From DASWUZ01 sp036401375 (lineage in GTDB: Bacteria > Acidobacteriota > Terriglobia > Terriglobales > Acidobacteriaceae): a DNA stretch of 64,000 nt. Of the stretch, positions 53,818 through 63,222 are shown one piece after another. The first letter of the stretch is position 1. Each line of letters begins with the position of its first letter. The position numbers and the translations under genes are program-made. The stretch is from assembly GCA_036401375.1 (NCBI GenBank), contig DASWVB010000012.1, forward strand, positions 310,001 through 374,000, in the 5' to 3' direction. The notes beneath the pieces are model-generated. The model made no database searches. It worked only from the letters and a program-made list of their open reading frames with translations, and was not told the DNA's origin.

Positions 53818-54636
53818 ATGCCGATCGATTTCTCTAATCCGCTCAGCGTCTTCACGTTGGTACTGCGCATTGCGGCGATCGGGGTCCTCATCGTCAGCGT
53901 GGAGACGCTTGTCCGCGTCGAGGTGTTTCGCAATGACGGCCTGATGAGCTGGGAGGTTGGTTGCCTGCAGCGTCCCATCATGGTCCGCGGCGCCTTCGGC
54001 TGGGCACTCGATCGTCTGCTGCGGTACCCCAATGTAAACGCCTTGCTTGCTGTCCGCGCCGCGTTAGCAGCAGCCATAATCATGGGACCTGCAAATTGGG
54101 TTCGCTCCCCATGGCTAGTATGCCCCACCGCCGTGGTGATTCTGTTGCTCACCATCCGCCACCCCTACGGGCAGGATGGGGCGGACCAGATGACAGTAAT
54201 TATCTTCATCGGAGCAGGCCTGACGCTGCTGGGACGCGAGCCATGGGTCATCAAGGTCTATCTCTGGTTCCTGGCTTTGCAGGTATGCCTCTCTTACGGC
54301 ACGGCCGGGGTAGCCAAGGCCACCGCCGCGGGATGGCTCGATGGTAGCTTCCTCGTTGGCATCGCAGCCAGCCAGCTCTACGGTCATCCGCGGGCTGGGC
54401 AGGCTCTTAGCGTCCGGCCCGTGCTTTCGCGCGCCATTTCGCGCAGCATTGTGGTCTGGGAGACCGCGTTTCCGCTGGTCCTCATCACTCCGCGCCCGCT
54501 CGCTTACGTTATCGTCGCGACCGGCGTACTCTTTCATCTCTCGAACGGAGTGCTGATGGGCCTCAACAATTTCCTGTGGCTCTTCGTCGCCACTTATCCC
54601 GCGCTGCTCTACTGTCTCATCTCGCGCGGCTGGTAG
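53818..54636 (+). CDS. HTTM-domain (SdpB-like) membrane protein
   Basis: 272 residues, about eight membrane segments. HTTM marks: LRYPNVNALLAVRAALAAA, YGQDGADQMTVIIF, VCLSYGTAGVAKATAAGWLDGSFLVGIA, VVWETAFPLVL and HLSNGVLMGLNNFLW. HTTM is the fold of vitamin-K gamma-carboxylase and of SdpB, required to mature the SDP toxin. No C-terminal carboxylase domain follows, as in SdpB. Third gene of the cassette. Confidence 0.82.
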   Translation: MPIDFSNPLSVFTLVLRIAAIGVLIVSVETLVRVEVFRNDGLMSWEVGCLQRPIMVRGAFGWALDRLLRYPNVNALLAVRAALAAAIIMGPANWVRSPWLVCPTAVVILLLTIRHPYGQDGADQMTVIIFIGAGLTLLGREPWVIKVYLWFLALQVCLSYGTAGVAKATAAGWLDGSFLVGIAASQLYGHPRAGQALSVRPVLSRAISRSIVVWETAFPLVLITPRPLAYVIVATGVLFHLSNGVLMGLNNFLWLFVATYPALLYCLISRGW

Positions 54637-54665
54637 ATTGCCGTGGGTCTTCCAGCCGGGTCTAT

Positions 54666-55967
54666 CTAAGCGTAGATGCCGCGTTGCTTCATCGTGAATG
54701 CTACGCGGTCGATCGCCAGCATATAAGCAGCGATACGGTTATTCACCTTGTGCGCCGCCGCGTACCGCACGACATCGTCGAAGCTCTCCGCAAGGATCGC
54801 CTCCAGCTGATCGTTCACGATCGATTCCTTCCAGAAGTAGCCCTGCCGGTCCTGCACCCACTCGAAGTAGGACGCCGTAACGCCGCCCGCGTTGGCCAGG
54901 ATATCCGGAATGACGAAGACGCCCTTGTCCGCCAGGATCTCGTCCGCCACGGCCGTCGTCGGCCCGTTCGCGCCCTCGCAGACGATGCGCGCATTGATGC
55001 GCCCCGCGTTGCGGCTGGTGATCACGTTCTCCGTCGCCGCCGGTACCAGAATGTCGCACGCCGTCGTCATCAGCTCCCCCGAATCGACCGACTCGGCCTC
55101 GCTGAAGCCAGACACCGTCCCATGCAGCTGCCGATAGGCCTCGAGCGCATGGATGTCGATACCGTTTGCGTTGTAAAGTCCGCCGTCAAACTCGGCGATG
55201 CCGGTGACCTTGTAGCCCTTTTCCATCATCAGGTGCGCGGCGTTCGAGCCCACGTTGCCAAAGCCCTGGATGATCACCCGGCACCCCTCGATCGGCAGCT
55301 TGAGATACTTCAGCGCCTCATCGCATACCACGCGGATGCCGCGCCCCGTAGCCTCGCGCCGGCCGCGCGACCCTCCAATATTCAGCGGCTTGCCCGTCAC
55401 CACGCTGGTCACCGTCTGCCGCATGTGCATGGAGTAGGTATCCATGATCCACGCCATCACCTGCTCATTGGTGCCCACGTCCGGCGCGGGGATGTCCTTC
55501 TCCGGTCCGATGAACTCGATCAGCTCCGAGGTATAGCGCCGGGTCATGCGCTCGAGCTCGCCGAGCGACATCTTCTTCGGGTCGCAGATCACTCCACCCT
55601 TGGCGCCGCCGAAGGGAATGTTGACCACCGCGCACTTCCAGGTCATCCAGCTGGCGAGCGCGCGCACCTCGTCCAGGCTGACGTCGGGCGCATAACGAAT
55701 GCCGCCCTTGGCCGGGCCGCGCGCGATCGAGTGCTGCACCCGAAAGCCGGTAAAGAGCTCGATCCGCCCATCGTCCATGGTGACCGGGATATGCACGATC
55801 ACCTCCCGCGAAGGATAGCGCAGCACCTTCCAGAGGCCGTCGTCGAGGTCAAGCTTCTTCGCTGCGTAATCGAAGCGGGCCGCCTGCGCCTCCCAGGGGT
55901 TGATCTCCTGCTCGAGCGTGATCGCCGGAGCGATTGCAGAGTCGATTACCGTCGTGTCCGTTGCCAT
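54666..55967 (-). CDS. gdhA: Glutamate dehydrogenase
   Basis: 433 residues. Oxidative deamination of glutamate or the reverse. The glutamate pocket is GGIRYAPDVSLDEVRALASWMTWKCAVVNIPFGGAKGG with the catalytic Lys; PAPDVGTNEQVMAWIMDTYS carries the Asp. The Rossmann loop is VIIQGFGNVGSNAAHLM, with an acidic residue (AEFDGG) after the second strand hinting at NAD. Short-form hexameric type. Convergent with the HTTM gene, 30 bases apart. Confidence 0.94.
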   Translation of the reverse strand: MATDTTVIDSAIAPAITLEQEINPWEAQAARFDYAAKKLDLDDGLWKVLRYPSREVIVHIPVTMDDGRIELFTGFRVQHSIARGPAKGGIRYAPDVSLDEVRALASWMTWKCAVVNIPFGGAKGGVICDPKKMSLGELERMTRRYTSELIEFIGPEKDIPAPDVGTNEQVMAWIMDTYSMHMRQTVTSVVTGKPLNIGGSRGRREATGRGIRVVCDEALKYLKLPIEGCRVIIQGFGNVGSNAAHLMMEKGYKVTGIAEFDGGLYNANGIDIHALEAYRQLHGTVSGFSEAESVDSGELMTTACDILVPAATENVITSRNAGRINARIVCEGANGPTTAVADEILADKGVFVIPDILANAGGVTASYFEWVQDRQGYFWKESIVNDQLEAILAESFDDVVRYAAAHKVNNRIAAYMLAIDRVAFTMKQRGIYA

Positions 55968-56172
55968 GGTGCTCTACCCCTTCTGCGCCGCAGGACGACC
56001 GAACCGGCTGCTCCCAGGGGCAGCTCACGCCGCCCGCCCCGTCCAGCCTTCATCCACTGACCGGTTTTCCCGCATCGGGCGCAAACTTACAGAGTATAGG
56101 CCCCGCCGGAAACGACCTGCAAGCTCCGGCCGCTCCGCCCTGCGGCCGCTGCCCTCAGGTCGCCGACTTGCC

Positions 56173-56331
56173 TCACCTCGCCATCGCCTGCACCAGCGCC
56201 AGGTAGCAGCAATTCAAGAGAGAAAACATGAACATCCCAGCCACAGGGCTGCCCAGCAGCCCCATGAACAACACGGAGGTGAGAAGTATAAAGACCTCCA
56301 TCATCGCGATCTGTCTTGCGTCTATCTTCAA
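56173..56331 (-). CDS. 52-residue membrane protein
   Basis: Found by hand translation. A TTG at 56331 with GGAGG six bases upstream opens a frame of 52 residues: a short charged head (LKIDARQIAMMEV), two hydrophobic stretches joined by GSPVAG and an NCCY pair, ending VQAMAR. The composition is far more protein-like than the antisense and other frames. Family unknown. It lies 205 bases before gdhA on the same strand. Confidence 0.5.
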   Translation of the reverse strand: MKIDARQIAMMEVFILLTSVLFMGLLGSPVAGMFMFSLLNCCYLALVQAMAR

Positions 56332-56633
56332 GGTGCGCCTCCATCACTTGCCCGTCCAGGATTGTTGGCGCCACTCGTTGAGCTACACGCCAAAGCCTGA
56401 ATAAGGGTAGACACCCCGGCAACGCCATTCCCGCTGCATGTACCTCGATTTCAGAAGGTTGTTGAAGTCAGGGCCAGCAGCCGGGCAAAACGCGCCACGC
56501 CAGCTTAACGCGGTAAGGCCGGGAGTTAGCAGACCTCTCAAGGCGGCGCAAAGAGCAGGCTCGGCGTCCCGCGGAATACGCTAGGCAGCAGGGAAGCAGC
56601 CACTCCGTATCCGCCACAAAGCCGTCATGTACG
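56332..56633. other. Divergent spacer before trpE
   Basis: No gene is seen. It must contain the trpE promoter and that of the small membrane ORF. No leader peptide with tandem Trp codons or attenuator hairpin is visible. Confidence 0.45.
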
Positions 56634-58229
56634 ATGACGGGAGTCATGCGTCCGCCACTCCCCAGCACCCCCCAGCGGCCCGAGTTTCTGCGGCTGGCGC
56701 GCACTCACACCCTCGTCCCCGTCTACCGGCGCCTGACCGCCGACCTCGAGACCCCCGTCTCCGCCTTCCTGCGCCTCGCCGCAAACGAGCCCGAGTGCTT
56801 TCTGCTCGAATCTGTCGAGGGCGGCGAAAAAGTAGGCCGCTACACCTTCATCGGGGTGCGACCCTACCAAAAGATCGTGGCCCGCGGCGCCTCGATCGAG
56901 ATCACTGAACCCGCCGCAGACCGCCGGATCCCGAGCGACGGCAAGCGCCGCAATCATCTCCAGAGCACAACAGAAGGGAAACGGCAGACCTTCGAGGGCG
57001 ACGTCTTCGCCCTCCTCAAGCAGTCGCTCAGCGGCCACAAGCCGGCGCGCCTCGCGGGGCTGCCGCCCTTCACCGCCGGCGCCGTGGGATTCTTCTCCTA
57101 CGATGCCGTCCGCCTCATCGAGCGCCTGCCCTCACTCGCCCTCGACGACCTCCAGATGCCAGACGCCTGCCTCATGTTCTTCGACGAGGTGCTCGCCTTC
57201 GACCATGTCAAAAAAGAGATGCTGCTCATCGTCACCGCGGACCTCACCCGCCGCAAGCCCGCCCCGGCCTACGCCGACGCCCTTGAGCGGCTCGACCGCA
57301 TCGAGAGCGCCCTCGCCGCTCCGCTGGCGCCGCAGCGCAATAAGGCGGTCCCGGGCAAGCTCAAGGTCACGATGAATACGCGCAAGAAAGACTTCCTCGC
57401 CGGCGTCGACACGATCAAGGAGTACATCGCCGCCGGTGACATCTTCCAGGCCGTCTACTCGCAGCGCTTCGAGGTCGAGCCGGCCGTCGATCCCTTCTCC
57501 ATCTACCGCGCCCTGCGCATCGTCAATCCCTCACCTTATATGTACTTCCTCCGTTTCAACCTCGGCGGGGGAGGACCGCGCAAGACGTCTGCAAAGCGGG
57601 CGACCCACATCGTCGGCTCCTCGCCCGAACTGCTGGTGCGCGTCCACGATCGCGCCATCGAGTATCGCCCCATCGCCGGCACTCGTCAGCGCTCCGCCGA
57701 TGAGGAGGAGGACCGCCGCATCGCCGCCGAGCTCTTCGCCGACGAGAAGGAGCGCGCCGAACACGTCATGCTGGTCGACCTCGGCCGCAACGATGTGGGA
57801 CGGGTAAGCGAGTTCGGCTCGGTCCGCGTCAAGGACCTCATGTTCGTCGAGCGCTACTCGCACGTCATGCACCTGGTCAGCTCGATCGAGGGCCGCCTGC
57901 GCGAGGGCCTTACCCCGGTCGACGCGTTTCGCGCCTGCTTCCCCGCGGGCACACTCAGTGGAGCGCCCAAAGTGCGCGCCATGCAGATCATCGAGGAGCT
58001 CGAGCCCACCCGCCGCGGCATCTACGGCGGCAGCGTGCTCTATGCGGATTTCTCCGGCAACCTCGACTCCTGCATCGCGATCCGCACCCTGCTGCTGCAA
58101 GGCAAACAGGGCTACATCCAGGCCGGCGCGGGAATCGTAGCCGACTCCGTCCCCGAAAAGGAATACGAAGAGTCCCTTAACAAATCAAGAGCCGTAGTCC
58201 AGGCCATAAAACGTGCTCGCGGGGCCTAG
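56634..58229 (+). CDS. trpE: Anthranilate synthase component I
   Basis: 531 residues from the ATG at 56634; the ATG at 56646 is the alternative. First step of tryptophan synthesis, chorismate to anthranilate with TrpG. The Trp-binding N-domain shows LRLAANEPECFLLESVEGGEKVGRYTFIG. The chorismate domain has KDFLAGVDTIKEYIAAGDIFQAVYSQRFE, PSPYMYFLRF, SSPELLVRV, PIAGTRQR, MLVDLGRNDVGRVSEFGSV, AFRACFPAGTLSGAPKVRAMQIIEELEPTRRGIYGG and QAGAGIVADS. No trpG follows. The inhibitory loop is present, so feedback control by tryptophan is likely. Confidence 0.95.
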   Translation: MTGVMRPPLPSTPQRPEFLRLARTHTLVPVYRRLTADLETPVSAFLRLAANEPECFLLESVEGGEKVGRYTFIGVRPYQKIVARGASIEITEPAADRRIPSDGKRRNHLQSTTEGKRQTFEGDVFALLKQSLSGHKPARLAGLPPFTAGAVGFFSYDAVRLIERLPSLALDDLQMPDACLMFFDEVLAFDHVKKEMLLIVTADLTRRKPAPAYADALERLDRIESALAAPLAPQRNKAVPGKLKVTMNTRKKDFLAGVDTIKEYIAAGDIFQAVYSQRFEVEPAVDPFSIYRALRIVNPSPYMYFLRFNLGGGGPRKTSAKRATHIVGSSPELLVRVHDRAIEYRPIAGTRQRSADEEEDRRIAAELFADEKERAEHVMLVDLGRNDVGRVSEFGSVRVKDLMFVERYSHVMHLVSSIEGRLREGLTPVDAFRACFPAGTLSGAPKVRAMQIIEELEPTRRGIYGGSVLYADFSGNLDSCIAIRTLLLQGKQGYIQAGAGIVADSVPEKEYEESLNKSRAVVQAIKRARGA

Positions 58230-58607
58230 CCTTCCCGCTAAGTCGAATAGCAGGCGTCTACTCCCGTATCTTCATGACAACGCCACCATCTCGTAACACT
58301 TACCAGCAAGCCGCTCCAGCTGAGTCCTCGACCCACTTACTTACATCGAATTCATGCTACCTGCGTGTAGCTCAAGGCGTAAGCCGGCCGTGTAAGCTTT
58401 GGACGCGGGCATTCCCGGCGCGAAAACCGCCGAGTGTAATTAGCTCAAAGGGCGTTTCGATCCAACATGCAGCGGCGACAGACAAGAAATTCTTAGCTTC
58501 GGATCGTGCCGCCGCCATCTCGCGAAGCATCTGCCTCGCAGCCACAATAAAACGTAACAGCCTAAGGCGCTGTACCGTACCGACAGCAGGAAAGGCCCGG
58601 GCCCGTA
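58230..58607. other. Intergenic, nothing recognised
   Basis: About 380 bases with lower GC than the genes around it. An open frame on plus runs from 58274 into marC in another frame but is not protein-like. No RNA gene or hairpin terminator was recognised. Confidence 0.5.
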
Positions 58608-59297
58608 GTGATCGTCGAAGTACTGCAACAAGTCGTAGGTCCGGCCCGCGCCGTCATCCGCTCCGAATACGTGCGCTACTTCGTGCTCGCGCTGAGCTCC
58701 GTCTTCTTCCTCGTCGACCCCTTCGCCGCCATTCCCACCTTTCTCGCCATCACCGCCGACTCCGAGCCAAAGAACCGCCAGCGAATGGCCACCAGGGCTT
58801 CGCTCACCTGCTTCATCGTCCTGACATCCTTTGCGCTCGCCGGCCGCTACATCTTCCGCATGTTCGGCATCACCCTGCCCGCCTTTGAGATCGCCGGCGG
58901 CCTCATCATGCTGCTCATCGGCATCGACATGCTCGAGGCCAAGCGCTCCCCCACCCAGGAGTCGCCGGGCGAGGCGCAGCAGGCCACCGCCAAGGAAGAT
59001 GCCGGCATCGTCCCCCTCGGCATCCCCATGCTCGCCGGCCCGGGCGCCATCTCAAGCGTGATGGTCCTGGTCGGCAAGGCGCCCGGCCTCTGGGAGATTC
59101 TCGCGATCCTCTGCTCCATCGCCATCACCGCCCTCGCCTCCTTTGGCGTGCTCAGCGGAGCCGACCGCGTCCGCAATATCCTCGGCGAGACCGGCATCCG
59201 CATCCTGGTGCGCATCATGGGCCTGCTCCTGGTCGCGCTCGCCATGCAGTTCTTCGTCAACGGCCTCACCGACCTCGGCGTCATCGCCCGCCTTTGA
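58608..59297 (+). CDS. MarC-family membrane protein
   Basis: 229 residues from a GTG. Six membrane segments with the MarC signature ALSSVFFLVDPFAAIPTFLAIT, AFEIAGGLIMLLIGIDML and PLGIPMLAGPGAISSVMVLVG. The family is conserved; transport is suspected and a former link to multidrug resistance was withdrawn. It has no operon partner here. Confidence 0.9.
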   Translation: MIVEVLQQVVGPARAVIRSEYVRYFVLALSSVFFLVDPFAAIPTFLAITADSEPKNRQRMATRASLTCFIVLTSFALAGRYIFRMFGITLPAFEIAGGLIMLLIGIDMLEAKRSPTQESPGEAQQATAKEDAGIVPLGIPMLAGPGAISSVMVLVGKAPGLWEILAILCSIAITALASFGVLSGADRVRNILGETGIRILVRIMGLLLVALAMQFFVNGLTDLGVIARL

Positions 59298-59524
59298 CAC
59301 CGCCGTCTCCCGTCCCTTGCATATCCCGGCACAGCACCCTCCGCCGCCCGCAATTGCGGGTAGGATTTCACCTCCGAAGGCTCTACACTGGTTCCAGCCC
59401 AATCTGTGCTGCCCTGTTGTGCCGTGCCCGAGCAGTGTGACTTAAGATCTCCGCAGCCCCCGGCCCGGCTGCGGCAATACCCTATCCGCCACCCGGGGGC
59501 ACTCCGGCGGACGCCGTATTTGAC

Positions 59525-59530
59525 GAGGAG
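59525..59530 (+). promoter_or_regulatory. Ribosome binding site pointing to a non-canonical start
   Basis: GAGGAG lies five bases before an in-frame ATC at 59536. An in-frame TGA sits at 59521-59523, and no ATG, GTG or TTG occurs in frame until 59668. Confidence 0.6.
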
Positions 59531-59535
59531 TTGTT

Positions 59536-62223
59536 ATCAGCAGTCTGGTCAAGCAGTCTCACGCCAATCTCCAGGCCCCGCATCAAACTGAGAACCGGCC
59601 CCTGCTGCTCCCGCGCCGTCCTGCGTCGACCTCCCTGTGGACCGTCGCCCTTATCCTGCTGCTGATCGTGCCCTCCCCGTCAGCCCACGCGCAGAACTAC
59701 CCCCTCGACTCCCAGAGCGGCAGCAACGGCAACAGCGGCATGTCCGGCAGCCAGGACAACGCTGGCGATCAGAACCTAGACCCTGACCAGTTCCCCAACG
59801 GGCCGGATTCCGACACCCGCTCCCTTGACAATCGCAACCCCGGCCGCGACCAGAATGCTCCCGCCAGCTACGACGGTCAGCAGTCCCGCTCCTCCGGTGG
59901 ATACGTCGACAACTCCGGCCCCACCTACGTCGATAACGCTGGCCGCACCGTCACCGACAATAACGGCACGGGCAGCAATGGGCGCAGCCTCAGCTCCGTC
60001 CGTCAGCCCAGGGTCGTAGCCCCGCTGCCTCCTCCACTCACCGAGTTTCAGAAGCTCATCTACGCCTCGGTGGGCCAGCTTCTGCCCATCTTCGGCAAAG
60101 AGCTCTTCCAGGGAGTGCCCTCCACCTTCGCGCCCCTCGACCAGGTTCCAGTCACCGCCGACTACGTCATCGGCCCCGGCGACGAACTCCGCGTCCACGT
60201 CTGGGGGCAGGTCAACTTCAACGCCAACGTAAGGGTCAATCCCTCGGGCTCCATCTACCTGCCGCAGGTCGGGGAGGTGCACGTCGCCGGGCTCACCTTC
60301 TCTGACCTTGACGCTCATCTGCGCTCCGGCATCAGCCGCATCTACCGCAACTTCGACGTCAGCGTGGAGCTCGGCCAACTCCGCTCCATCCAGGTCTTCG
60401 TAGTCGGCCAGGCCCGGCGTCCCGGCTCCTATACCATCAGCTCGCTCAGCACCCTGGTCAACGCACTCTTCTTCTCCGGCGGCCCGTCGCCCGAGGGCTC
60501 GATGCGCAATATCCAGGTCAAGCGCGGCGCCACTACCGTCACCACCTTCGACCTCTACGACCTGCTCGTGAATGGCGATAAGTCAAAAGATGTGCATCTG
60601 CTGCCCGGGGACGTGATCTTCATCCCTCCGGCAGGGCCCCAGGTTGCCGTTGCCGGCAGCGTCCGCAACCCCGCCATCTACGAGACCAGGGGCAGCACCA
60701 CCCTCGCCATGCTCCTGGAGCTGGCTGGCGGACGCACCAGCGTGGCCGGCGACTCCCGTATTTCCATCGAGCGCATCAGCTCCCGGCACTCCCGCGAGGC
60801 GATGGAGATCGCCAACGACCCCACTGGACTCACCACCGCTGTGGAAGACGGCGACCTCGTCCGTCTGATCTCCATGGTCCCGCGCTTTGACAAGACGATC
60901 ACCCTGCGCGGCAACGTTGCCAACCCCGGACACTTCGCCTGGCGTCCCGGAATGCACCTCAGCGATCTCATCCCCGACAAGGAGTCGCTCATCACTCGCG
61001 ACTACTGGTCCCGTCGAGGGCGCCTTGGCCTGCCCGCTCCAGAGTTCATCCCCACCAACCGGCCGGAGTCTGTCCCGGGAACCACCATCAGCAGCCCGTC
61101 AGGACAGCTCGACCCCGGCAGCACCCGCACCACCGACCGCACCGGAACCAACCTCGCCCCGGGCCAGTCCGAGGCGGGCCGCACCAGCCTGGCCGGAACC
61201 CAGTCCCAGGTCGCCACTCCAAACACCGCGTCCGCCACCCGGCTCAACGACGTCAGCCTCTCCGCCCCCGAGATCGACTGGTCCTATGCAGTCATCGAGC
61301 GACTCAACGCCGAGACCCTCACCAGCTCCCTGTTGCCCTTCAACCTGGGCAAGCTGGTGCTCGAAAAAGATCCCAACCAGGACCTCGAACTCGAGGCCGG
61401 CGACACCGTCACCATCTTCTCCCAGGCCGACATCCACGTCCCGGTCAGCCAGCAGACCAAGTTCGTGCGCCTGGATGGGGAGTTCGCCCGCTCCGGTATC
61501 TACAGCGTGCTGCCGGGTGAGACCCTGCGGCAGCTGGTCCGGCGCGCTGGCGGCCTCGCACCAAATTCCTACCTCTACGGCTCGGAGTTTACCCGTGTCT
61601 CGACCCGCGCCGTGCAGCAGCAGAGGCTCGACGAATATGTGCGCTCGCTCGAGATACAGATCGATCGCACCCAGCTTAACGTCGCCGCCACCTCCACCAC
61701 CGCGCTGGACACCCAGGCAGCGGCAGCCGCCCTCACCCCCCAGCAGAACCTCGTCGCCCGGTTGCGCCAGCTCAGGGCCTCCGGCAGGATCGTCCTCGAG
61801 TCCAAGCCGGCCAGCAGCGATGTTGACAGTCTTCCCGACCTGCCCCTTGAGGATGGAGACTACTTCGTCATCCCGCCCCGCCCCGCCAGCATCAACGTCG
61901 TCGGCTCCGTGAACAACCAGAACTCGTTCCTCTACTCGCCCACCCGGCGCACTGGAGACTACCTCCGGCTGGCCGGCGGTCCCAACCGCGACGCAGACCC
62001 GCACCGCGCCTTCATCATCCGCGCCGACGGCTCAGTACTCAGCCGCAGCGCCTCTCTGAACCTCTGGGGCAACGCCTTCGAGGCGACCAGGATGTACCCC
62101 GGCGACACCCTCGTAGTTCCCGAGAGGGTCTACAAGACCTCCGCCCTCAGAGGCTTCCTCGACTGGTCGCAGCTCTTCTCCCAGGTAGCCCTCGGCGCAG
62201 CCGCAATCAACATCCTCAAGTAG
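59536..62223 (+). CDS. Outer-membrane polysaccharide export protein, SLBB-rich
   Basis: About 895 residues if read from the ATC at 59536, or 851 from the GTG at 59668. The GTG cuts off the basic n-region and hydrophobic core (LLLPRRPA, LWTVALILLLIVPSPSAHA) of an evident signal peptide, so an upstream non-canonical start is favoured. After a Ser/Asn/Gly/Asp-rich linker comes the Poly_export domain (about 205-290: YVIGPGDELRVHVWGQVNFNANVRVN, GSIYLPQVGEVHVAGLTFSDLDA), then four or five SLBB repeats (VFVVGQARRPGSYTI, VAVAGSVRNPAIYE, ITLRGNVANPGHFAW, FVRLDGEFARSGIYSV, INVVGSVNNQNSFLY). Wza-type outer-membrane pore for exopolysaccharide. No other export gene follows, so the cluster seems split. Confidence 0.85.
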   Translation: MSSLVKQSHANLQAPHQTENRPLLLPRRPASTSLWTVALILLLIVPSPSAHAQNYPLDSQSGSNGNSGMSGSQDNAGDQNLDPDQFPNGPDSDTRSLDNRNPGRDQNAPASYDGQQSRSSGGYVDNSGPTYVDNAGRTVTDNNGTGSNGRSLSSVRQPRVVAPLPPPLTEFQKLIYASVGQLLPIFGKELFQGVPSTFAPLDQVPVTADYVIGPGDELRVHVWGQVNFNANVRVNPSGSIYLPQVGEVHVAGLTFSDLDAHLRSGISRIYRNFDVSVELGQLRSIQVFVVGQARRPGSYTISSLSTLVNALFFSGGPSPEGSMRNIQVKRGATTVTTFDLYDLLVNGDKSKDVHLLPGDVIFIPPAGPQVAVAGSVRNPAIYETRGSTTLAMLLELAGGRTSVAGDSRISIERISSRHSREAMEIANDPTGLTTAVEDGDLVRLISMVPRFDKTITLRGNVANPGHFAWRPGMHLSDLIPDKESLITRDYWSRRGRLGLPAPEFIPTNRPESVPGTTISSPSGQLDPGSTRTTDRTGTNLAPGQSEAGRTSLAGTQSQVATPNTASATRLNDVSLSAPEIDWSYAVIERLNAETLTSSLLPFNLGKLVLEKDPNQDLELEAGDTVTIFSQADIHVPVSQQTKFVRLDGEFARSGIYSVLPGETLRQLVRRAGGLAPNSYLYGSEFTRVSTRAVQQQRLDEYVRSLEIQIDRTQLNVAATSTTALDTQAAAAALTPQQNLVARLRQLRASGRIVLESKPASSDVDSLPDLPLEDGDYFVIPPRPASINVVGSVNNQNSFLYSPTRRTGDYLRLAGGPNRDADPHRAFIIRADGSVLSRSASLNLWGNAFEATRMYPGDTLVVPERVYKTSALRGFLDWSQLFSQVALGAAAINILK

Positions 62224-62238
62224 GGGTAGTTTTGCTGC

Positions 62239-63222
62239 CTACACTAACAACAAACGATGTAACTTCTTTCCTTGCCCGATCTTCTGAATTACTTCGAAGA
62301 CCAGATCCCCGAACGCGGACGCCTCGACATAGTGCCGCTTGCTATCTTGCGCGTCACTAAAGATCTTGAGGAGCTCTAGCTTTGGTTGGCGAGTGACTTC
62401 AAGAAAATGCTCGTAGGACCTTATAAGCGCCAAGACACCATCATGAGCATCACTCAAGTCCGGTTGAGACAAAAGCCACTCTAAGCGCTGTGTAGGAGTA
62501 AGGCTGATCATCGCCATCGCATCCTGCCGATGAACGGTAGCGTTTCGAACGTGAAGCGCTAGTAAATAAAGTAGCCCCGAGTAACACGTCAGGAGACGGG
62601 AATACTTCAACTTGTAATTCTTAAGCTTGCGTTCTGCGTTCTTGCTTGCAGGCTCTCTGGAAGTACGTGCCTCGTAGTTCACGCAGAAAGTGCGCCATAG
62701 ACGCAGAATGTCGTTGGCCAGGTAAGCTGGCGTAAAGTCAGTCTTGTTTTGCGGATAGTCTATCCAGTAAGCATCAATGACGTTTTCTATGACCGCGACG
62801 TAGACAGGGGGTGCGAGCAGGGGCTTACTCTCCAGAAGAAGGAGGAGGCGAGCAGTGAAGGTATTACTGACGTCATCGTCCGCCTTGCCCAGTGTGCTCG
62901 TAAGTTCGCGCACTGTGTAGTGCTCTAAATACTTACCGTCCCCGTCAAATCGTTCAATATTTACCTCTTCCGTTGCCAAGATCAATTGCGCCTTGATCTT
63001 GATCTCGTCCAGGCGACTTAAATCCCGATTTTCTTTGCTGCCATGTCCCACTATAAAAACATCTAAATCGCTTGACTCATGTGCTTCACCTCGGCCGAAG
63101 GAACCAGTCGCGTACACGCAAGCTCTTCCCTCACATAGAGCTTCTGCTAACCCTAGGTGTTCTCCTAATGCGCTGATGCGCTGATCAGTATAGGCCCGTC
63201 TGCTATCGAGCACGACTCCCAT
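62239..63222 (-). CDS. Nucleotidyltransferase-domain protein
   Basis: 327 residues from the ATG at 63222, with GGAG eight bases upstream; it overlaps the exonuclease stop by 20 bases. The pol-beta nucleotidyltransferase motif is ATGSFGRGEAHESSDLDVFIVG (GS..RG, SDxD) near residues 36-57, with NIERFDGDGKY perhaps giving a third acid. An all-helical C-terminal half (about 120-325) follows. Substrate unknown; kin include toxin, antibiotic and defence nucleotidyltransferases. GC is clearly lower than in nearby genes and the coupled partner is an exonuclease, which suggests acquisition. Confidence 0.7.
   Translation of the reverse strand: MGVVLDSRRAYTDQRISALGEHLGLAEALCEGRACVYATGSFGRGEAHESSDLDVFIVGHGSKENRDLSRLDEIKIKAQLILATEEVNIERFDGDGKYLEHYTVRELTSTLGKADDDVSNTFTARLLLLLESKPLLAPPVYVAVIENVIDAYWIDYPQNKTDFTPAYLANDILRLWRTFCVNYEARTSREPASKNAERKLKNYKLKYSRLLTCYSGLLYLLALHVRNATVHRQDAMAMISLTPTQRLEWLLSQPDLSDAHDGVLALIRSYEHFLEVTRQPKLELLKIFSDAQDSKRHYVEASAFGDLVFEVIQKIGQGKKLHRLLLV

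Noticed and set aside
52495..54636. Vitamin-K-type gamma-carboxylase operon
   Set aside because: The HTTM protein is short (272 residues) and lacks the C-terminal part of carboxylases; the SdpB-like reading fits better.
58274..58888. 204-residue plus-strand frame overlapping marC
   Set aside because: The second half is antisense-type Arg-rich shadow of marC; the first half has no ribosome site or known motif.
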